This document shows, piece by piece, positions 33,847 through 44,029 of a stretch of 64,000 bases of DNA; position 1 is the first letter of the stretch; each line of letters begins with the position of its first letter. The translations under genes were made by a program, and so were the position numbers. Source of the DNA: Entoloma clypeatum (lineage: Eukaryota; Basidiomycota; Agaricomycetes; Agaricales; Entolomataceae); assembly GCA_963565915.1 (NCBI GenBank), contig OY751490.1:4650001-4714000 (forward strand). The letters run 5' to 3'. Below the pieces are notes generated by a model, which did not search any database, had not been told where the DNA came from, and saw only the letters and a list, made by a program, of their open reading frames with translations.

Positions 33847-34859
33847 TCAATCCTCAGGCTCAGGTTCATCATCCGAAACCTCAATTGGATCCTCATGCTC
33901 GCCAGTGCCACTGAAGAGTTCATTGCAGCTGCCAACGAACATAGTTGCAAGCTCAAAAATTTCCTTCCACTTCTGATCTGAAAGGGTTTGAATCTGCTTG
34001 AGGTAGCACATAATCCTGGGTCCCCAATCCTTCTCGACAAAATTCTTTTTGTCCTCTGACTGGGGCTTTTTACCTTTAGACCAGAGCTTGAGCACTCCTT
34101 CACACTAAGGGTCGAGTATTAGTTTCTGTACTATTCACTAGTTGCAAGAGGTAACAAATGGCAGCGGCGGAGAGAGCCAGAGCCCCCACTGGGTCTCCAT
34201 ATGATGCTTCTATCTTGAGGACAATGCGAAGGTGGTGAGTGAAGGTTTTCATTAACATATCAGAGTGAAAAGCCTTGGTCTTCTTCTAAAAAAAATTGTG
34301 AGAACAATCAAGATGAAAACAAACTTGAATTGACCTCACGCCCATCGGGGAACGTTTCTATCTCCCCATAAACAAAATCCCCATGACCTACAGCCGCGAC
34401 GTACTCGACAATGGCATTGGAGGACGGAAAGTACTCCTCAGAGGTAAGAAAGCTCTCGACAACGTTGAGAGCTTCCTTAACGATATCACTTCGCCAGTTC
34501 CGCAGGGCATTGTTGGCCTTGAGATGGGCTTGTATAAGATTTTAGGGCACAATTGGAAAATGATAGCACACCTGTTGATAAACGGCATCGTTTGCCAAAA
34601 TGGCGGGGAAATATTCGCTCCAATGAGCGTCGACAGTCTTCACAAAATCCGGGTGGCTGTTGGCCGCGAAGGGATTGGACAGACTGCCAGCCCAGTCAAT
34701 CAGCGAGGCAAGGAATGGACCCTGCCAAGTCCTCAGTTGTGCTTTGCAGTCGATGCCAGTGAACGGAAGATCTAGGTTCGTAAAGCGAGGCTTTCTGGCA
34801 GAGCGTTGAATGGCGGATGCTGGTGAATCAAGTTTGACTTCGGTGATGGATATGCCCAT
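33847..34859 (-). CDS. Unrecognised multi-exon gene
   Basis: Exon 1 starts at ATG 34859 (MGISITEVKLDSPASAIQRS) and includes KPRFTNLDLPF and LIDWAGSLSNPFAANSHPDF, ending near 34572. Exon 2 (about 34526-34350) carries ANNALRNWRSDIVKEAL and EYVAAVGHGDFVYGE. Exon 3 (about 34285-34144) carries KKTKAFHSDMLMKTFTHHLR and YGDPVGALALSAAA. Exon 4 (about 34107-33847) carries VEKDWGPRIMCYLKQI and an acidic tail EVSDDEPEPED before the stop. Exons 2-4 join in frame at GT..AG sites; the intron before exon 4 would be only 34 bp, and the exon 1/2 boundary is unresolved. The pattern resembles repeated hypothetical protein families of Agaricomycetes, but I cannot name a domain. No stop breaks the exons. Confidence 0.55.
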
Positions 34860-35344
34860 CTAAAAACCTTGTAAGTCTCATATCATTGCTTTGAGGATCA
34901 TATACCTGTTTTGTCTATAACTCCAATTCTGATAGGAACCTTTATATACTTAGTTAATCATGGACTGGGTTTGTGAAATCTTAAAACACTAGCAGTCATA
35001 AAGGCTTTGGTCATATTCTAATATATATCTGTAGAATATGAGTTTACTTCCAAAAAAACCATAAAAGGCTTTATAAGTATGGACTAGGTTGGCAGTATCT
35101 ACAATAGTATGCCATCATGCTTCAAGATTGTACTTTATGCCAGACATCCAAGGGTATATAAGTATTTGTTGATTTGGTAACATTCACAATAGCTTACCAC
35201 TCTGAGTCAAATTGCAACCCAAACAACATCACCAATTTGGCACACCCTCTGCCATTTGAGATTGATATTTGAGTTCAGAAATCATTGGTCAAAGTAGAAA
35301 TATCATGTATTTGAAGTATCTAATACAACATACAAATAATACAA
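34860..35344. other. Upstream region of the 34-kb gene
   Basis: A/T-rich, no ORF of note; several imperfect copies of a GGTTGGCAGTATCTACAATAGT-like segment (around 35090 and 35180). Confidence 0.4.
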
Positions 35345-35602
35345 CTTCATAGGGCACGAAATAGGGCCGTTGGGTACAAAGAGAAGCTGTTGAGCGTGAG
35401 AGACGGCTGTTGAGCATGATGAAGGGAGTCCGTTGGGGACAAGAGAGGGCTGTTGGGCATGGAGGGATGCCATTGGGAATAATGAAGGGCCGTTAGGGAC
35501 AAGATAGGGCCGTTGGGGATGAAGGGAGGCCGTTGTGGACAAGAGAGGACTGTTGGGCAAAAGGGACGGCCATTGGGCATGAAGGGAGCCATCGGACACG
35601 AG
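35345..35602 (+). repeat. 20-bp minisatellite, array a
   Basis: Imperfect units of about 20 bp on the theme GGCCGTTGGGCACGAGAGG. The array is interrupted at 35602 by a gypsy insertion and resumes at 42178. Confidence 0.88.
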
Positions 35603-35972
35603 TGTTACGGACTAACGACTACGGACGTATACGCTTACCTTTTCACTTTTACTCATCGGCCCCCGCTTACACATATCGTATTATACTTTATTTCCTTTAG
35701 TATACTTCGCTCCCGCGCTGACTCGCTTTCCGCAGCTGTCTGACTCATTCCGCAGTCAGCTTACTCATTAGTGCATAGCCTTCCGCAGCCGCCTTACTCA
35801 TGCGCACTGCCTTCCGCAGTTACTGACTCATTCGCTACCGCTCATAGTCAGTACTATATAAACCTCATGTACCATAGCTACATTCCTTAGATTTAGCAAT
35901 CACATTGCTCTTCGCCTTTCCATCTTCCTGCATACTCTGCCCGAACCTTGGAATGGTTTGTTACACATAACA
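35603..35972 (+). repeat. 5' LTR of gypsy element
   Basis: TGTTACGG...CATAACA, 370 bp. Confidence 0.95.
35855..35899 (+). promoter_or_regulatory. LTR core promoter and inferred transcript start
   Basis: TATATAAA at 35855-35862. AGATTTAGCAA at 35889-35899, 34 bp downstream, is complementary to the primer-binding site, which places the RNA start there if the element self-primes. Confidence 0.65.
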
Positions 35973-35974
35973 AG

Positions 35975-35985
35975 TTGCTAAATCT
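35975..35985 (+). other. Self-primer binding site
   Basis: TTGCTAAATCT, two bases after the 5' LTR, is the exact complement of AGATTTAGCAA in the LTR. In Tf1/sushi-type elements the first 11 nt of the RNA fold back on such a site. No tRNA 3'-end match was recognised. Confidence 0.7.
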
Positions 35986-36000
35986 CATTAGGTTCGCCCA

Positions 36001-37630
36001 GAGCGAAGAGAGCAACTACCAGACGAGTCAAGACGTCGCGCTTCTTTGAAGACTTCACCAGTAACCCATTCAGCACGCCAGAAGCCCGACAGGAGGAGCT
36101 AAGTCCTTGAGACAGTATCGATTTTACACTCATCCAGCAGTACATCGAATCGGAGATCCGTCGCATCCTACAGCAGGTGCTTGACGAAGAACTAGACAAC
36201 GACGAGCATCGCCCCCACGGCGAGATAGCAGAGAGCATCCATCTTGCTCGGCAACACCAGATCGCGCGTTACAACACCCGACAGAACGAACTCGAAAGCT
36301 TTCGCGTTCAAGAAGGACCTCAGACAGGTCGGATCACAGAGATCAGAGAGTTTATCGGTGTTCAGACAACCGTTATCAGAAGGTTGATTAGGACGCTCAC
36401 GTCGAGACGTCCCAGAGCTGCATCACCACGTCTTACTCGAAGCAGCAGATCTACGCCCACTTCACCACCGACGAGCAACAGACTGAGTACAACCGTTGGG
36501 CACGAAACGAGAGACTTGACCCCTTCTCGCGACCAACAGACGCGCAGGAACAGAGATTCCTTAGAGATCTACAGAGGAAATACCCCGAACGTTTTGCCAC
36601 CGATTCCGCTGACGAGTCCCCTGACGAATTTACTTTTGACTCCGCGCAGTCAGATACCGAACAGACGCCTAGAACAGGGACTGATTTTCAACCCCTACCT
36701 GTATCCCGAACCCCATCTTCATCCCAACAATCCGACACCTCTCCTACTCCGCAGGTTCTAGACATGGCAGAAGCACCGACAGTACAAACAATGGATACAT
36801 CCAAGATCATCAAAGATCCTGGGATGTTCAAAGACAGACACACCTTCGACGAGTGGTGGAAAGCCACCAAATTATACATCAGGCTCCAGAAGGGCCTGTC
36901 CGACGATCAGAAGATTCTTGCGGTGTTATCCCGCATGATGGAAGGGTCTGGTAAACACTGGGCCAGCAACAAGTTAGACGACCTTGCCACCGATGGCGAG
37001 AACATCACCTGGTTAGGGTTCTCAGACGACATCGCTACCCGATTCTCTGTTGCCAACAAATCGGCAGCGGCCAAGGCGAGACTCGAAGTCCTGAAACAGG
37101 AGAAACGCACCATCGACGAATTCTTGGATGAATTCAAAGAGCTCTTGAAGCTGTCAAACCTTGGCGAAGAAACTGGGAAATACATCCTAGAAAAGAACGT
37201 CAACCGCAGAATTTCTGAACAAGTGGCTAGCGATGGCAAGACGTACACTGATTATGCAAAGGAGATCCGAAACAAGGGACGACAGATGGAGGGACATGCA
37301 TTAGTCATCCGAGGAGGTGGCGACACACGCACCGGATCGGGCACCACTTATGGTGGTCAAGGCAAAGCCATGGAGATCGACAAAGCAGGAGTAGCCCGTT
37401 GCTACAACTGTCAGCGCTTTGGTCACCTTGCCAAAGACTGCAAAGCCCCAAAGAAGAAAGATGGTCGTAAGTGTTTCAACTGCGACCAAGAAGGACATAT
37501 CGCGCGCAACTGCTGCAAGCCGAAGAAGAACTCTGGAAAGATTAGGAAGGTGTCTGATGGAGATACCGATGATGATGAAACCATCACCATAGAGACCGAT
37601 GAGAAGGATTTTCCCGAAGGGTCCGATTAA
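36001..37630 (+). pseudogene. Gypsy Gag
   Basis: The main frame includes ATG 36764 (MAEAPTVQTMDTSKIIKDPG) but is open upstream back to about 36395. Before that, coding sense continues in another frame (ESEIRRILQQVLDEELDND), with a TGA near 36108. So a longer Gag has suffered an indel near 36395. The capsid part shows FDEWWKATKLYIRLQ and RTIDEFLDEFKELLKL. Two CCHC knuckles follow: CYNCQRFGHLAKDC and CFNCDQEGHIARNC. Gag packages the RNA into cytoplasmic particles. The 36764-37630 part alone would make a 288-aa protein with capsid and both knuckles. Pol lies in a different frame downstream. Confidence 0.8.
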
Positions 37631-37671
37631 ACGACGCTAAGTCGTGACCCTTATCCATTAAACGAACTCGC

Positions 37672-38009
37672 TTGCCTGGTGCAGCTACAGACAATATAAC
37701 TTATGTTATCCCTGCAAAGCGAGCCGTTGCGTCAACTAAGATTGTCAAGGGAGATAAACCTCCGAAACGACGAGAGATCAAGCTGAAGCTCAGATCAAAA
37801 CACGACGAGGACCAAAGGCCATTCGACCCGAGGTTGATAGCGGATGTGAACGCACATGTATCCATCCCAGAATAGTACGCAAACAGAACCTTCCCACACG
37901 TGGAATAAAGCCCATAGCAATCCTAAATGCGGATGGATCGCCGAACTGACAACAGAAAGCAGAAAAACTTGCCGAAGTCAAGCTGGACTTAGGAACACAC
38001 CAGGAAACC
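37672..38009 (+). pseudogene. Gypsy protease remnant
   Basis: One frame ends FDPRLIADVNAHVSIPE at 37875; another then reads LPTRGIKPIAILNADGSPN, a TGA (37947-37949) and [10 protein letters not shown], leading into pol. These flank the usual active-site region, but no D(S/T)G triad is present. The catalytic segment therefore appears deleted, with a frameshift. Confidence 0.65.
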
Positions 38010-41000
38010 ATGGAAGCAATGGTATTGGACATTGGGAGAACGGACATGCTTTTGGGACATGACTGGTTGGTACACCACAACCCCACAATCAATTGGACGA
38101 CCGGCGCTGTAACATTCAACTGGTGCCCATCAACATGTCAAACCAAACACTCGGATTTCAGGGTTAACCTTAATGGTCGCAAACATCGGGTTCGCATGGT
38201 GGAAGTACGAGACAAGGACGCGCCCAAGAAATCGGATCAGAAATGGAAGCCCGGAGACCCCATATTGGAAGCAGTTACTCCCACACCACCTCCCACAACC
38301 AAACGACCCTCATACGTTGAACGTTTTGCCCATCTCTTTGAAAAAGAAAACTTTGACAAGATCCCAAAGGAAAGAGAATGGGACCACGGCATCGAACTTA
38401 CACCGGACGCACCAAAGGAGCTAGGAGGAAACACGTATCCTATGACCCAAAAAGAGCAAGAAGAACTGGACGAATTCATCGATGAAGGCCTGGCAACCGG
38501 AAAGATCCGACCGTCCAAATCCCCTTATGCATCACCCTGCTTCTTCATTAACAAGAAAGACGGTTCCAAACGATTGGTACAGGATTATCGCACGGTCAAT
38601 AAATTCACGGTTAAGGACAAATTCCCACTCCCACGCATCAACGACCTCTTGGATGTATTGAAGGACGCAGTCTACTTCAACAAAATGGACATCATGTGGG
38701 GATACAATAACGTGCGGATTAAGAAGGGTGACGAATGGAAAGCCGCCTTCCTGACCAGCCGAGGATTGTTTGAACCATTGGTCATGTTTTTCAGTCTCTG
38801 CAACTCCCCGGGAACGTTCTCTCGGATGATGGCCAGCCTATTTAGGGATCAGATCCGTCGGCGCATCTGTGTGATTTACATGGATGACATAGTGGTTATT
38901 GGTAAAACCAAGGAAGAACTCGCCCGGAACACCGAAGAGATCTTGCAGATTCTGTTAGACAATGACCTGTTCCTAAAGGAGAAGAAGTGTCTTTGGGAAG
39001 TAACGAAATGCCCCATATTGGGATATGTCGTTGGAGAAGGACGTGTTGAGATGGAAACCGAAAAGGTGGACACAATCCGGAACTGGCGAGTACCCACATC
39101 AAAAAAGGAAGTCCAGAGGTTCCTGGGATTTGCCAATTTTTATCGACGCTTCATTGAAGGATACTCAAACATCGCAAAGCCACTCACAACACTTACGGGG
39201 AATACAGCATTCACATGGGGACCAGCGGCGCAAGAAGCATTTGAAGGTCTCATATGGGCAATCACGACGGCACCAGTCTTGGCATTGCCCAAACCGGACG
39301 GACAGTTCAGGGTCGAAACCGATGCATCGGATTATGTGATTGGAGCGGTACTTTCACAGAGACAAGACGACAAGTGGCATCCTATCGCGTTCTTGTCGCG
39401 GACCATGTCCGCGGCCAAACAGAATTACGAGATATATGACAAGGAACTCTTGGCAGTCATGGAAGCACTGAAGGACTGGCGACATTATCTACTTGAAGCC
39501 AAGGAACGTTTCGAGATCTTAACCGATCACAAAAACCTGGAGTATTTCCGGCGTCCTCAGGACCTAAACCAACGACAGAGGCGCTGGAAGATGAAGTTAC
39601 AAGATTATGACTTCGAATTGCGACATGTACCTGGGAAGACAAACGCGAAAGCAGACATCCTGTCACGTTTACCCTGGTATGAGACGGAACTCGAGCCGCA
39701 GGATAGCGACCAAATGCTCAAGGAGGGGCTATTTTTGAAACCATTGGAATCAGAAGATGTGATACAAATGGAGATGTTCACGGAGGAACAATTCTTTGAA
39801 GGGGGTGAAACATCTGATTCCATCAAAATCGGAAACATCACAACCATCGAAAACCCATGGATCGCACGCATCAAGGCCTTGAATCGCATGGAGACAGAAG
39901 TAGCCCAGGGTCTGAAGAAGAATCCTCACTGGTACCAGCAGGAAAATGGCATCACCTACGCAGGAGAACGAGTCTATGTTCCACCAGACCCACAATTGCG
40001 CCAAGAACTGATGTTTGAAGCGCACGACGCACCAGTGGCAGGACATCCAGGACAATATCGAACACATGAACTCCTCACTCGCACCTACTGGTGGCCCACC
40101 ATCCTACATGATGTAAAGAAGTATGTGAAAGGGTGTGACACCTGTCAATGTAACAAGATCAGCCGCCAAAGGAGACACGCCCCTCTACACCCTAACGCCG
40201 TGCCAAGTCAACCATGGGAAGACATAGGGATTGACGTCGTGGGACCGATACCAGAATCTGATGGGAAGAACACAATTCTGGTCATCACGGACAGACATTC
40301 AAAGATGCTTCATCTCATCCCGACAACCGTGGAACTATCGGCTGAAGGATTAGCCAAGATCTATCGGGACCAGATATGGAAGCTTCATGGAATCCCTAAG
40401 AAGATCATTAGCGACAGAGGACCACAGTTTGCCGCGAAGTTCATGGAGATACTTTGCCGCATGTTGGGAATCAAGAGAAACCTGTCCACTGCATACCATC
40501 CACAAACTGATGGACAAGCCAAACGATCGCATCAGGAAACTGAGGTGTTCTTACGAAACTTTGTCAACCATCTACAAGATGATTGGGCGGAATGGATCGC
40601 AATTGCAGAATTCCAGTACAATGACAAAGAACATCAAGCGACAAAGTACACACCATTCTATCTCAACTACGGTCTGCATCCTTGGAAGGGAGAACTTGTG
40701 TTGGAAGACACCAATCCAGCGGCAAACGACTTCTTGAAAAAACTCAAACAGGCACGAGAAGAAGCCAACGCAGCACTGAAACAGGCCCAGGATCAGATGA
40801 AGAAAACAGTTGACACACGACGAAGCCCGTCTCGGAATTACCGCATCGGAGACAAGGTGTGGCTGGAAGGGACTAACATCAGGACTGATCGTCCCTCAAA
40901 GAAACTTGATGCCCTCCGACACGGACCGTTCAAAGTCCTAGAGAAGAAAGGAGCTAGCGCATACCGTCTTGATCTTCCCAAAACTTGGAAGATGATCCAC

Positions 41001-41279
41001 CCTGTGTTCAACGAGACCCTGTTATCACCATACGAAACCCCGAAGTATGCCATTCAGAAAAAGAAGCCAGCCCCTGATCCGATCATCGTCGAAGGACGAG
41101 AAGAATACCATGTCTCCACGATCCTAGACTCTCGGAAATTCCGTGGAAAGATCCAGTACCTTGTCCAATGGGAAGGGTATGGCCCAGAAGAGAACACGTG
41201 GGAACCTCGGACTAATGTTCAGAACGCTCAAGACTTGATCCGAGATTTTCATCGGCAAAATCCATCGCGTCCACGATAA
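38010..41279 (+). CDS. Gypsy Pol: RT, RNase H, integrase, chromodomain
   Basis: 1089 codons from ATG 38010, which is probably an internal methionine. Order: protease tail ([14 protein letters not shown]); RT with YMDD (about residue 290); RNase H ([25 protein letters not shown]); integrase HHCC zinc region ([12 protein letters not shown]...CDTCQCN); core with GIDVVGPIP and [11 protein letters not shown]; and a C-terminal chromodomain ([20 protein letters not shown]) that in this group guides insertion to marked chromatin. The third integrase acid is altered: the family's DGQ(T/S)ER reads DGQAKR, Lys at about residue 838 (codon 40521-40523). Integration by this copy should fail even though the frame is open. 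Confidence 0.93.
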   Translation: MEAMVLDIGRTDMLLGHDWLVHHNPTINWTTGAVTFNWCPSTCQTKHSDFRVNLNGRKHRVRMVEVRDKDAPKKSDQKWKPGDPILEAVTPTPPPTTKRPSYVERFAHLFEKENFDKIPKEREWDHGIELTPDAPKELGGNTYPMTQKEQEELDEFIDEGLATGKIRPSKSPYASPCFFINKKDGSKRLVQDYRTVNKFTVKDKFPLPRINDLLDVLKDAVYFNKMDIMWGYNNVRIKKGDEWKAAFLTSRGLFEPLVMFFSLCNSPGTFSRMMASLFRDQIRRRICVIYMDDIVVIGKTKEELARNTEEILQILLDNDLFLKEKKCLWEVTKCPILGYVVGEGRVEMETEKVDTIRNWRVPTSKKEVQRFLGFANFYRRFIEGYSNIAKPLTTLTGNTAFTWGPAAQEAFEGLIWAITTAPVLALPKPDGQFRVETDASDYVIGAVLSQRQDDKWHPIAFLSRTMSAAKQNYEIYDKELLAVMEALKDWRHYLLEAKERFEILTDHKNLEYFRRPQDLNQRQRRWKMKLQDYDFELRHVPGKTNAKADILSRLPWYETELEPQDSDQMLKEGLFLKPLESEDVIQMEMFTEEQFFEGGETSDSIKIGNITTIENPWIARIKALNRMETEVAQGLKKNPHWYQQENGITYAGERVYVPPDPQLRQELMFEAHDAPVAGHPGQYRTHELLTRTYWWPTILHDVKKYVKGCDTCQCNKISRQRRHAPLHPNAVPSQPWEDIGIDVVGPIPESDGKNTILVITDRHSKMLHLIPTTVELSAEGLAKIYRDQIWKLHGIPKKIISDRGPQFAAKFMEILCRMLGIKRNLSTAYHPQTDGQAKRSHQETEVFLRNFVNHLQDDWAEWIAIAEFQYNDKEHQATKYTPFYLNYGLHPWKGELVLEDTNPAANDFLKKLKQAREEANAALKQAQDQMKKTVDTRRSPSRNYRIGDKVWLEGTNIRTDRPSKKLDALRHGPFKVLEKKGASAYRLDLPKTWKMIHPVFNETLLSPYETPKYAIQKKKPAPDPIIVEGREEYHVSTILDSRKFRGKIQYLVQWEGYGPEENTWEPRTNVQNAQDLIRDFHRQNPSRPR

Positions 41280-41396
41280 AAGAACAAACTTTGAGAACCA
41301 TTTTCCACATCGACTTCTGTCACATTGAGTTCCCCGCTCCAACTCTTCTCGCCCAACACGCCGTTCTTCTTATACCTTTCAAACATCATTTCTGCC

Positions 41397-41765
41397 ATGT
41401 CCAACATCACCGCCGCCTCCACCGATGCTTCCGATATCAACCCCACCATCACCACCCTCATCGGCGAAGCGCTCTCCATGCGCGACCAGATCCATGCGCT
41501 CGAAACCTCCGTCGCCGACATCCTCCACCGGCAGATGCATATCCGCCTTCATACCCTCTCTGATTTACCAACCGCCCCCACCGCTGAGAAGAAGCTCATC
41601 CTCAAAAACTATACCAACACCCTTGCTGTCGAGAATCGACGCCTTCGCCTCGCCGTTCAAGGTTTAGAGTTTGCCACGGCGGTAAACGATGAACTGATAA
41701 AGGATTGGGGTAACCGAGTTGACCCTGCCTGGGCCGATCCAAATGGCAATGATGGATGGGAGTAG
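41397..41765 (+). CDS. Extra small ORF between pol and the 3' LTR
   Basis: ATG 41397 (MSNITAASTDASDINPTITT) to TAG 41765, 122 codons, 118 bp after the pol stop and 37 bp before the LTR. Content suggests an alpha-helical coiled coil (IHALETSVADIL, then NTLAVENRRLRLAVQGLEFA) and an acidic C-terminus (DWGNRVDPAWADPNGNDGWE). No transmembrane segment, zinc finger or signal peptide, so it is not envelope-like. A pyrimidine-rich leader precedes the ATG, like a fungal mRNA leader. Could be a captured host gene or an accessory regulator. Expression would need a subgenomic or internally initiated RNA. Function unknown. Confidence 0.6.
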   Translation: MSNITAASTDASDINPTITTLIGEALSMRDQIHALETSVADILHRQMHIRLHTLSDLPTAPTAEKKLILKNYTNTLAVENRRLRLAVQGLEFATAVNDELIKDWGNRVDPAWADPNGNDGWE

Positions 41766-41802
41766 GTAGTCTGTGAGGACACAGACCTTGAGGAGGGGAA
41801 CA

Positions 41803-42172
41803 TGTTACGGACTAACGACTACGGACGTATACGCTTACCTTTTCACTTTTACTCATCGGCCCCCGCTTACACATATCGTATTATACTTTATTTCCTTTAG
41901 TATACTTCGCTCCCGCGCTGACTCGCTTTCCGCAGCTGTCTGACTCATTCCGCAGTCAGCTTACTCATTAGTGCATAGCCTTCCGCAGTCGCCTTACTCA
42001 TGCGCACTGCCTTCCGCAGTTACTGACTCATTCGCTACCGCTCATAGTCAGTACTATATAAACCTCATGTACCATAGCTACATTCCTTAGATTTAGCAAT
42101 CACATTGCTCTTCGCCTTTCCATCTTCCTGCATACTCTGCCTGAACCTTGGAACGGTTTGTTACGCATAACA
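41803..42172 (+). repeat. 3' LTR of gypsy element
   Basis: 370 bp; preceded by the purine tract GAGGAGGGGAACA. Confidence 0.95.
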
Positions 42173-42177
42173 ACGAG

Positions 42178-42360
42178 ATGTAGCCATTGGACAGAGGGGA
42201 CGGCCATTGGGCGCAAAAGGAGGGCCGTTGGACATGAAGGAAGGGCGTTGGGCATGAGGGACGGCCGTTGGGCGCGAAAGAAGGGCCGTTGAACACAAAG
42301 GACGGGCGGTGGGCACGAAAGGAGGGCCGTTGGGCACAAAGAGAGGCCATTGGCATCACG
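42178..42360 (+). repeat. 20-bp minisatellite, array b
   Basis: Continuation of array a on the far side of the gypsy insertion. Confidence 0.88.
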
Positions 42361-42379
42361 AAATTGGGGAGACCATGAT

Positions 42380-42449
42380 AATGCTAGATAAAGGTGGATG
42401 AAGGTCTGATAATTGATTATAAGGTGTTCATCCATCCTTATCTAGCATT
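42380..42449. repeat. 23-bp inverted repeat
   Basis: 42380-42402 pairs with 42427-42449 (two mismatches, 24-base loop). Lies between arrays b and c. Confidence 0.85.
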
Positions 42450-42479
42450 ACAATATATATCAGGCTCTCCTCAAATCTG

Positions 42480-43070
42480 TGATGGGGCCGTTGAGGTGGT
42501 CGTTGGGAACGAGAGATGGCCTTTGGGCACGACAGAGGGCCATTGGGCACAAGAGGGGGCCGTTGGGCAAGAGGGACGGCCGTTGGGCAGGAGGAACTGC
42601 CATTGGGCATGAAGGGATGCCGTTGGGCACGAAAGGGGCTGTTGGGCATGAGAGGGGGGTTTGGGCAAGGAGGAACGCCATTGGGCAGGAGAGGGGGCCG
42701 TTGGGCAAGAGGGACGGCTGTTGGGCAGGACAGGGGGCCATTGGGCAGCCATTGGGCAGGAGGAACCGCTGTTGGGCACAAAGGGGGCCGTTTGGCAAGC
42801 AGGAACACTGTTGGCCATGGAGGGACGCCGTTGGGCAGGAGAGATGGCCGTTGGGACAGACATTGGGCATGGAGGGACGCTGTTGGGCACGAAGGGGGTG
42901 TTGGGCATGAAAGGGGCCGTTGGGCACGAGAGGCAGCCGTTGGGCAAGAGGGACGGCCGTTGGGCAGGAGGAACCACCGTTGGGCATGAAGGAATGCCGT
43001 TGGGCACAAAGAGGGCCATTGAGATGTTGAGGCGGTCGTTGGGCATGAGAGATGGTCGTTGGACAAGCAA
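42480..43070 (+). repeat. 20-bp minisatellite, array c
   Basis: About 28 imperfect units on GGCCGTTGGGCAVGAGRGRC, the longest uninterrupted array. All three frames of the complement are open because the unit length is not a multiple of three and contains no stop. Confidence 0.92.
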
Positions 43071-43440
43071 AAACCTTATCTAAACTCGGTAAAATCTGGT
43101 GGAGATTAAATGACTTTGAAACAAAACTTTCATTTTGTGTACTTAGTATACTACCAGTGACCCGATCTTTCGTCAACCTCCAATATCTACTAGCTCATTT
43201 TTTGCTCTGTTTTTATGCCAAACTTGAGAGGTGACATTTAGTACATTGTATTAATATATTCTGATGGTCTTTTCAAGACAAGTACTCTTTATTGATGATG
43301 TTATTGGTCTGGTACTACCTGCTATAGCTTGACAATGCACTGCCTTTCCTAGGTTGATGGTGCATCTTGCCATACTAGCAATTTTTGATTATATACCTAG
43401 AAATATAATCTATAGAGTCATGCCCAGAGATTATTATCTG
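43071..43440. other. Unassigned A/T-rich sequence
   Basis: No gene recognised. It precedes the A-tail end of the SINE copy. Confidence 0.5.
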
Positions 43441-43800
43441 CTCTTTTTTTTTATATTCAGCGGTTTATATAGCGGTATACTATGGTACAGTCCACTTGAC
43501 ATAGATTACTCTACATTGATCCAAGGATCTACGTACATGTGAAGAACAAGTGGCACAGCTCCGTCGAGCTCGTAAGGCCTAGCACTGGGCTGGAGGGTCA
43601 GTAATAAACAAACACGGTAGTATGTGCACCAGAGTATTCTGGCGTGTGATATAGGAACACCCCTGCCTTGTGAGGCAGGCTGTTGACGGCGCCAAGGGGT
43701 ATCTGCACCCTACCCCTTGAAGAAGCGCCACTGCAGTTCTTGTCCTTCAGTCATGTATGCTTGCTGGAGGAGGCAGCACCCCTCACATGACAGAGTATTA
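43441..43800 (-). mobile_element. SINE-like retroposon, diverged copy
   Basis: On the minus strand it aligns along its length to the SINE at 57877-58269. Shared blocks include TGGCGCTTCTT, CGTTTGTTTAT/TGTTTGTTTAT, AGCTCGACGGAGCT, CTATGTCAAG.GGACTGTACC and AGTATACCGCTATATAAA. An A tract of about nine ends it (T run at 43444-43452 on the plus strand). Flanking duplication not certain. Confidence 0.8.
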
Positions 43801-44029
43801 TAATTGATTACAAGATAGGCCAACAATTTCAGTAGTGGTGGGCTTTGTCAAGGATAACATTCTTGATATCACAAATGAGACATATCTGACAATGCTCACC
43901 AGATATCTCATAAATTTAAATTATTATCATGTTCTCCCAGCCTGAGATTGTTGTGCCATATATTATAAAAACTTATATTATTTTGTCGTGATATATCAGA
44001 ATAGTGGGCAATGACAAGATATATCTGGT

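Larger units (their letters stand above)
35603..42172 (+). mobile_element. Ty3/gypsy retrotransposon with chromodomain, full length
   Basis: 6570 bp, two 370-bp LTRs, perfect 5-bp target duplication ACGAG (35598-35602, 42173-42177). Contains gag, a damaged protease, a 1089-codon pol and a separate small ORF before the 3' LTR. Inserted inside the minisatellite. LTRs differ at about four positions, all C/T or G/A, so insertion is fairly recent. Confidence 0.95.

Noticed and set aside
42480..43070. CRISPR-like regular repeats
   Set aside because: Units are contiguous and degenerate without unique spacers, and the genome is eukaryotic; this is a minisatellite.
42428..43176. Several long overlapping Pro/Asn/Ser-rich ORFs on both strands (also at 47.7-48.6 kb and 58.9-59.6 kb)
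   Set aside because: They are read-through of the stop-free 20-bp minisatellite in all frames, not genes.
43354..43542. Hydrophobic ORF suggesting a membrane peptide
   Set aside because: It runs into the SINE copy and reflects A/T-rich composition; no homology-like pattern.
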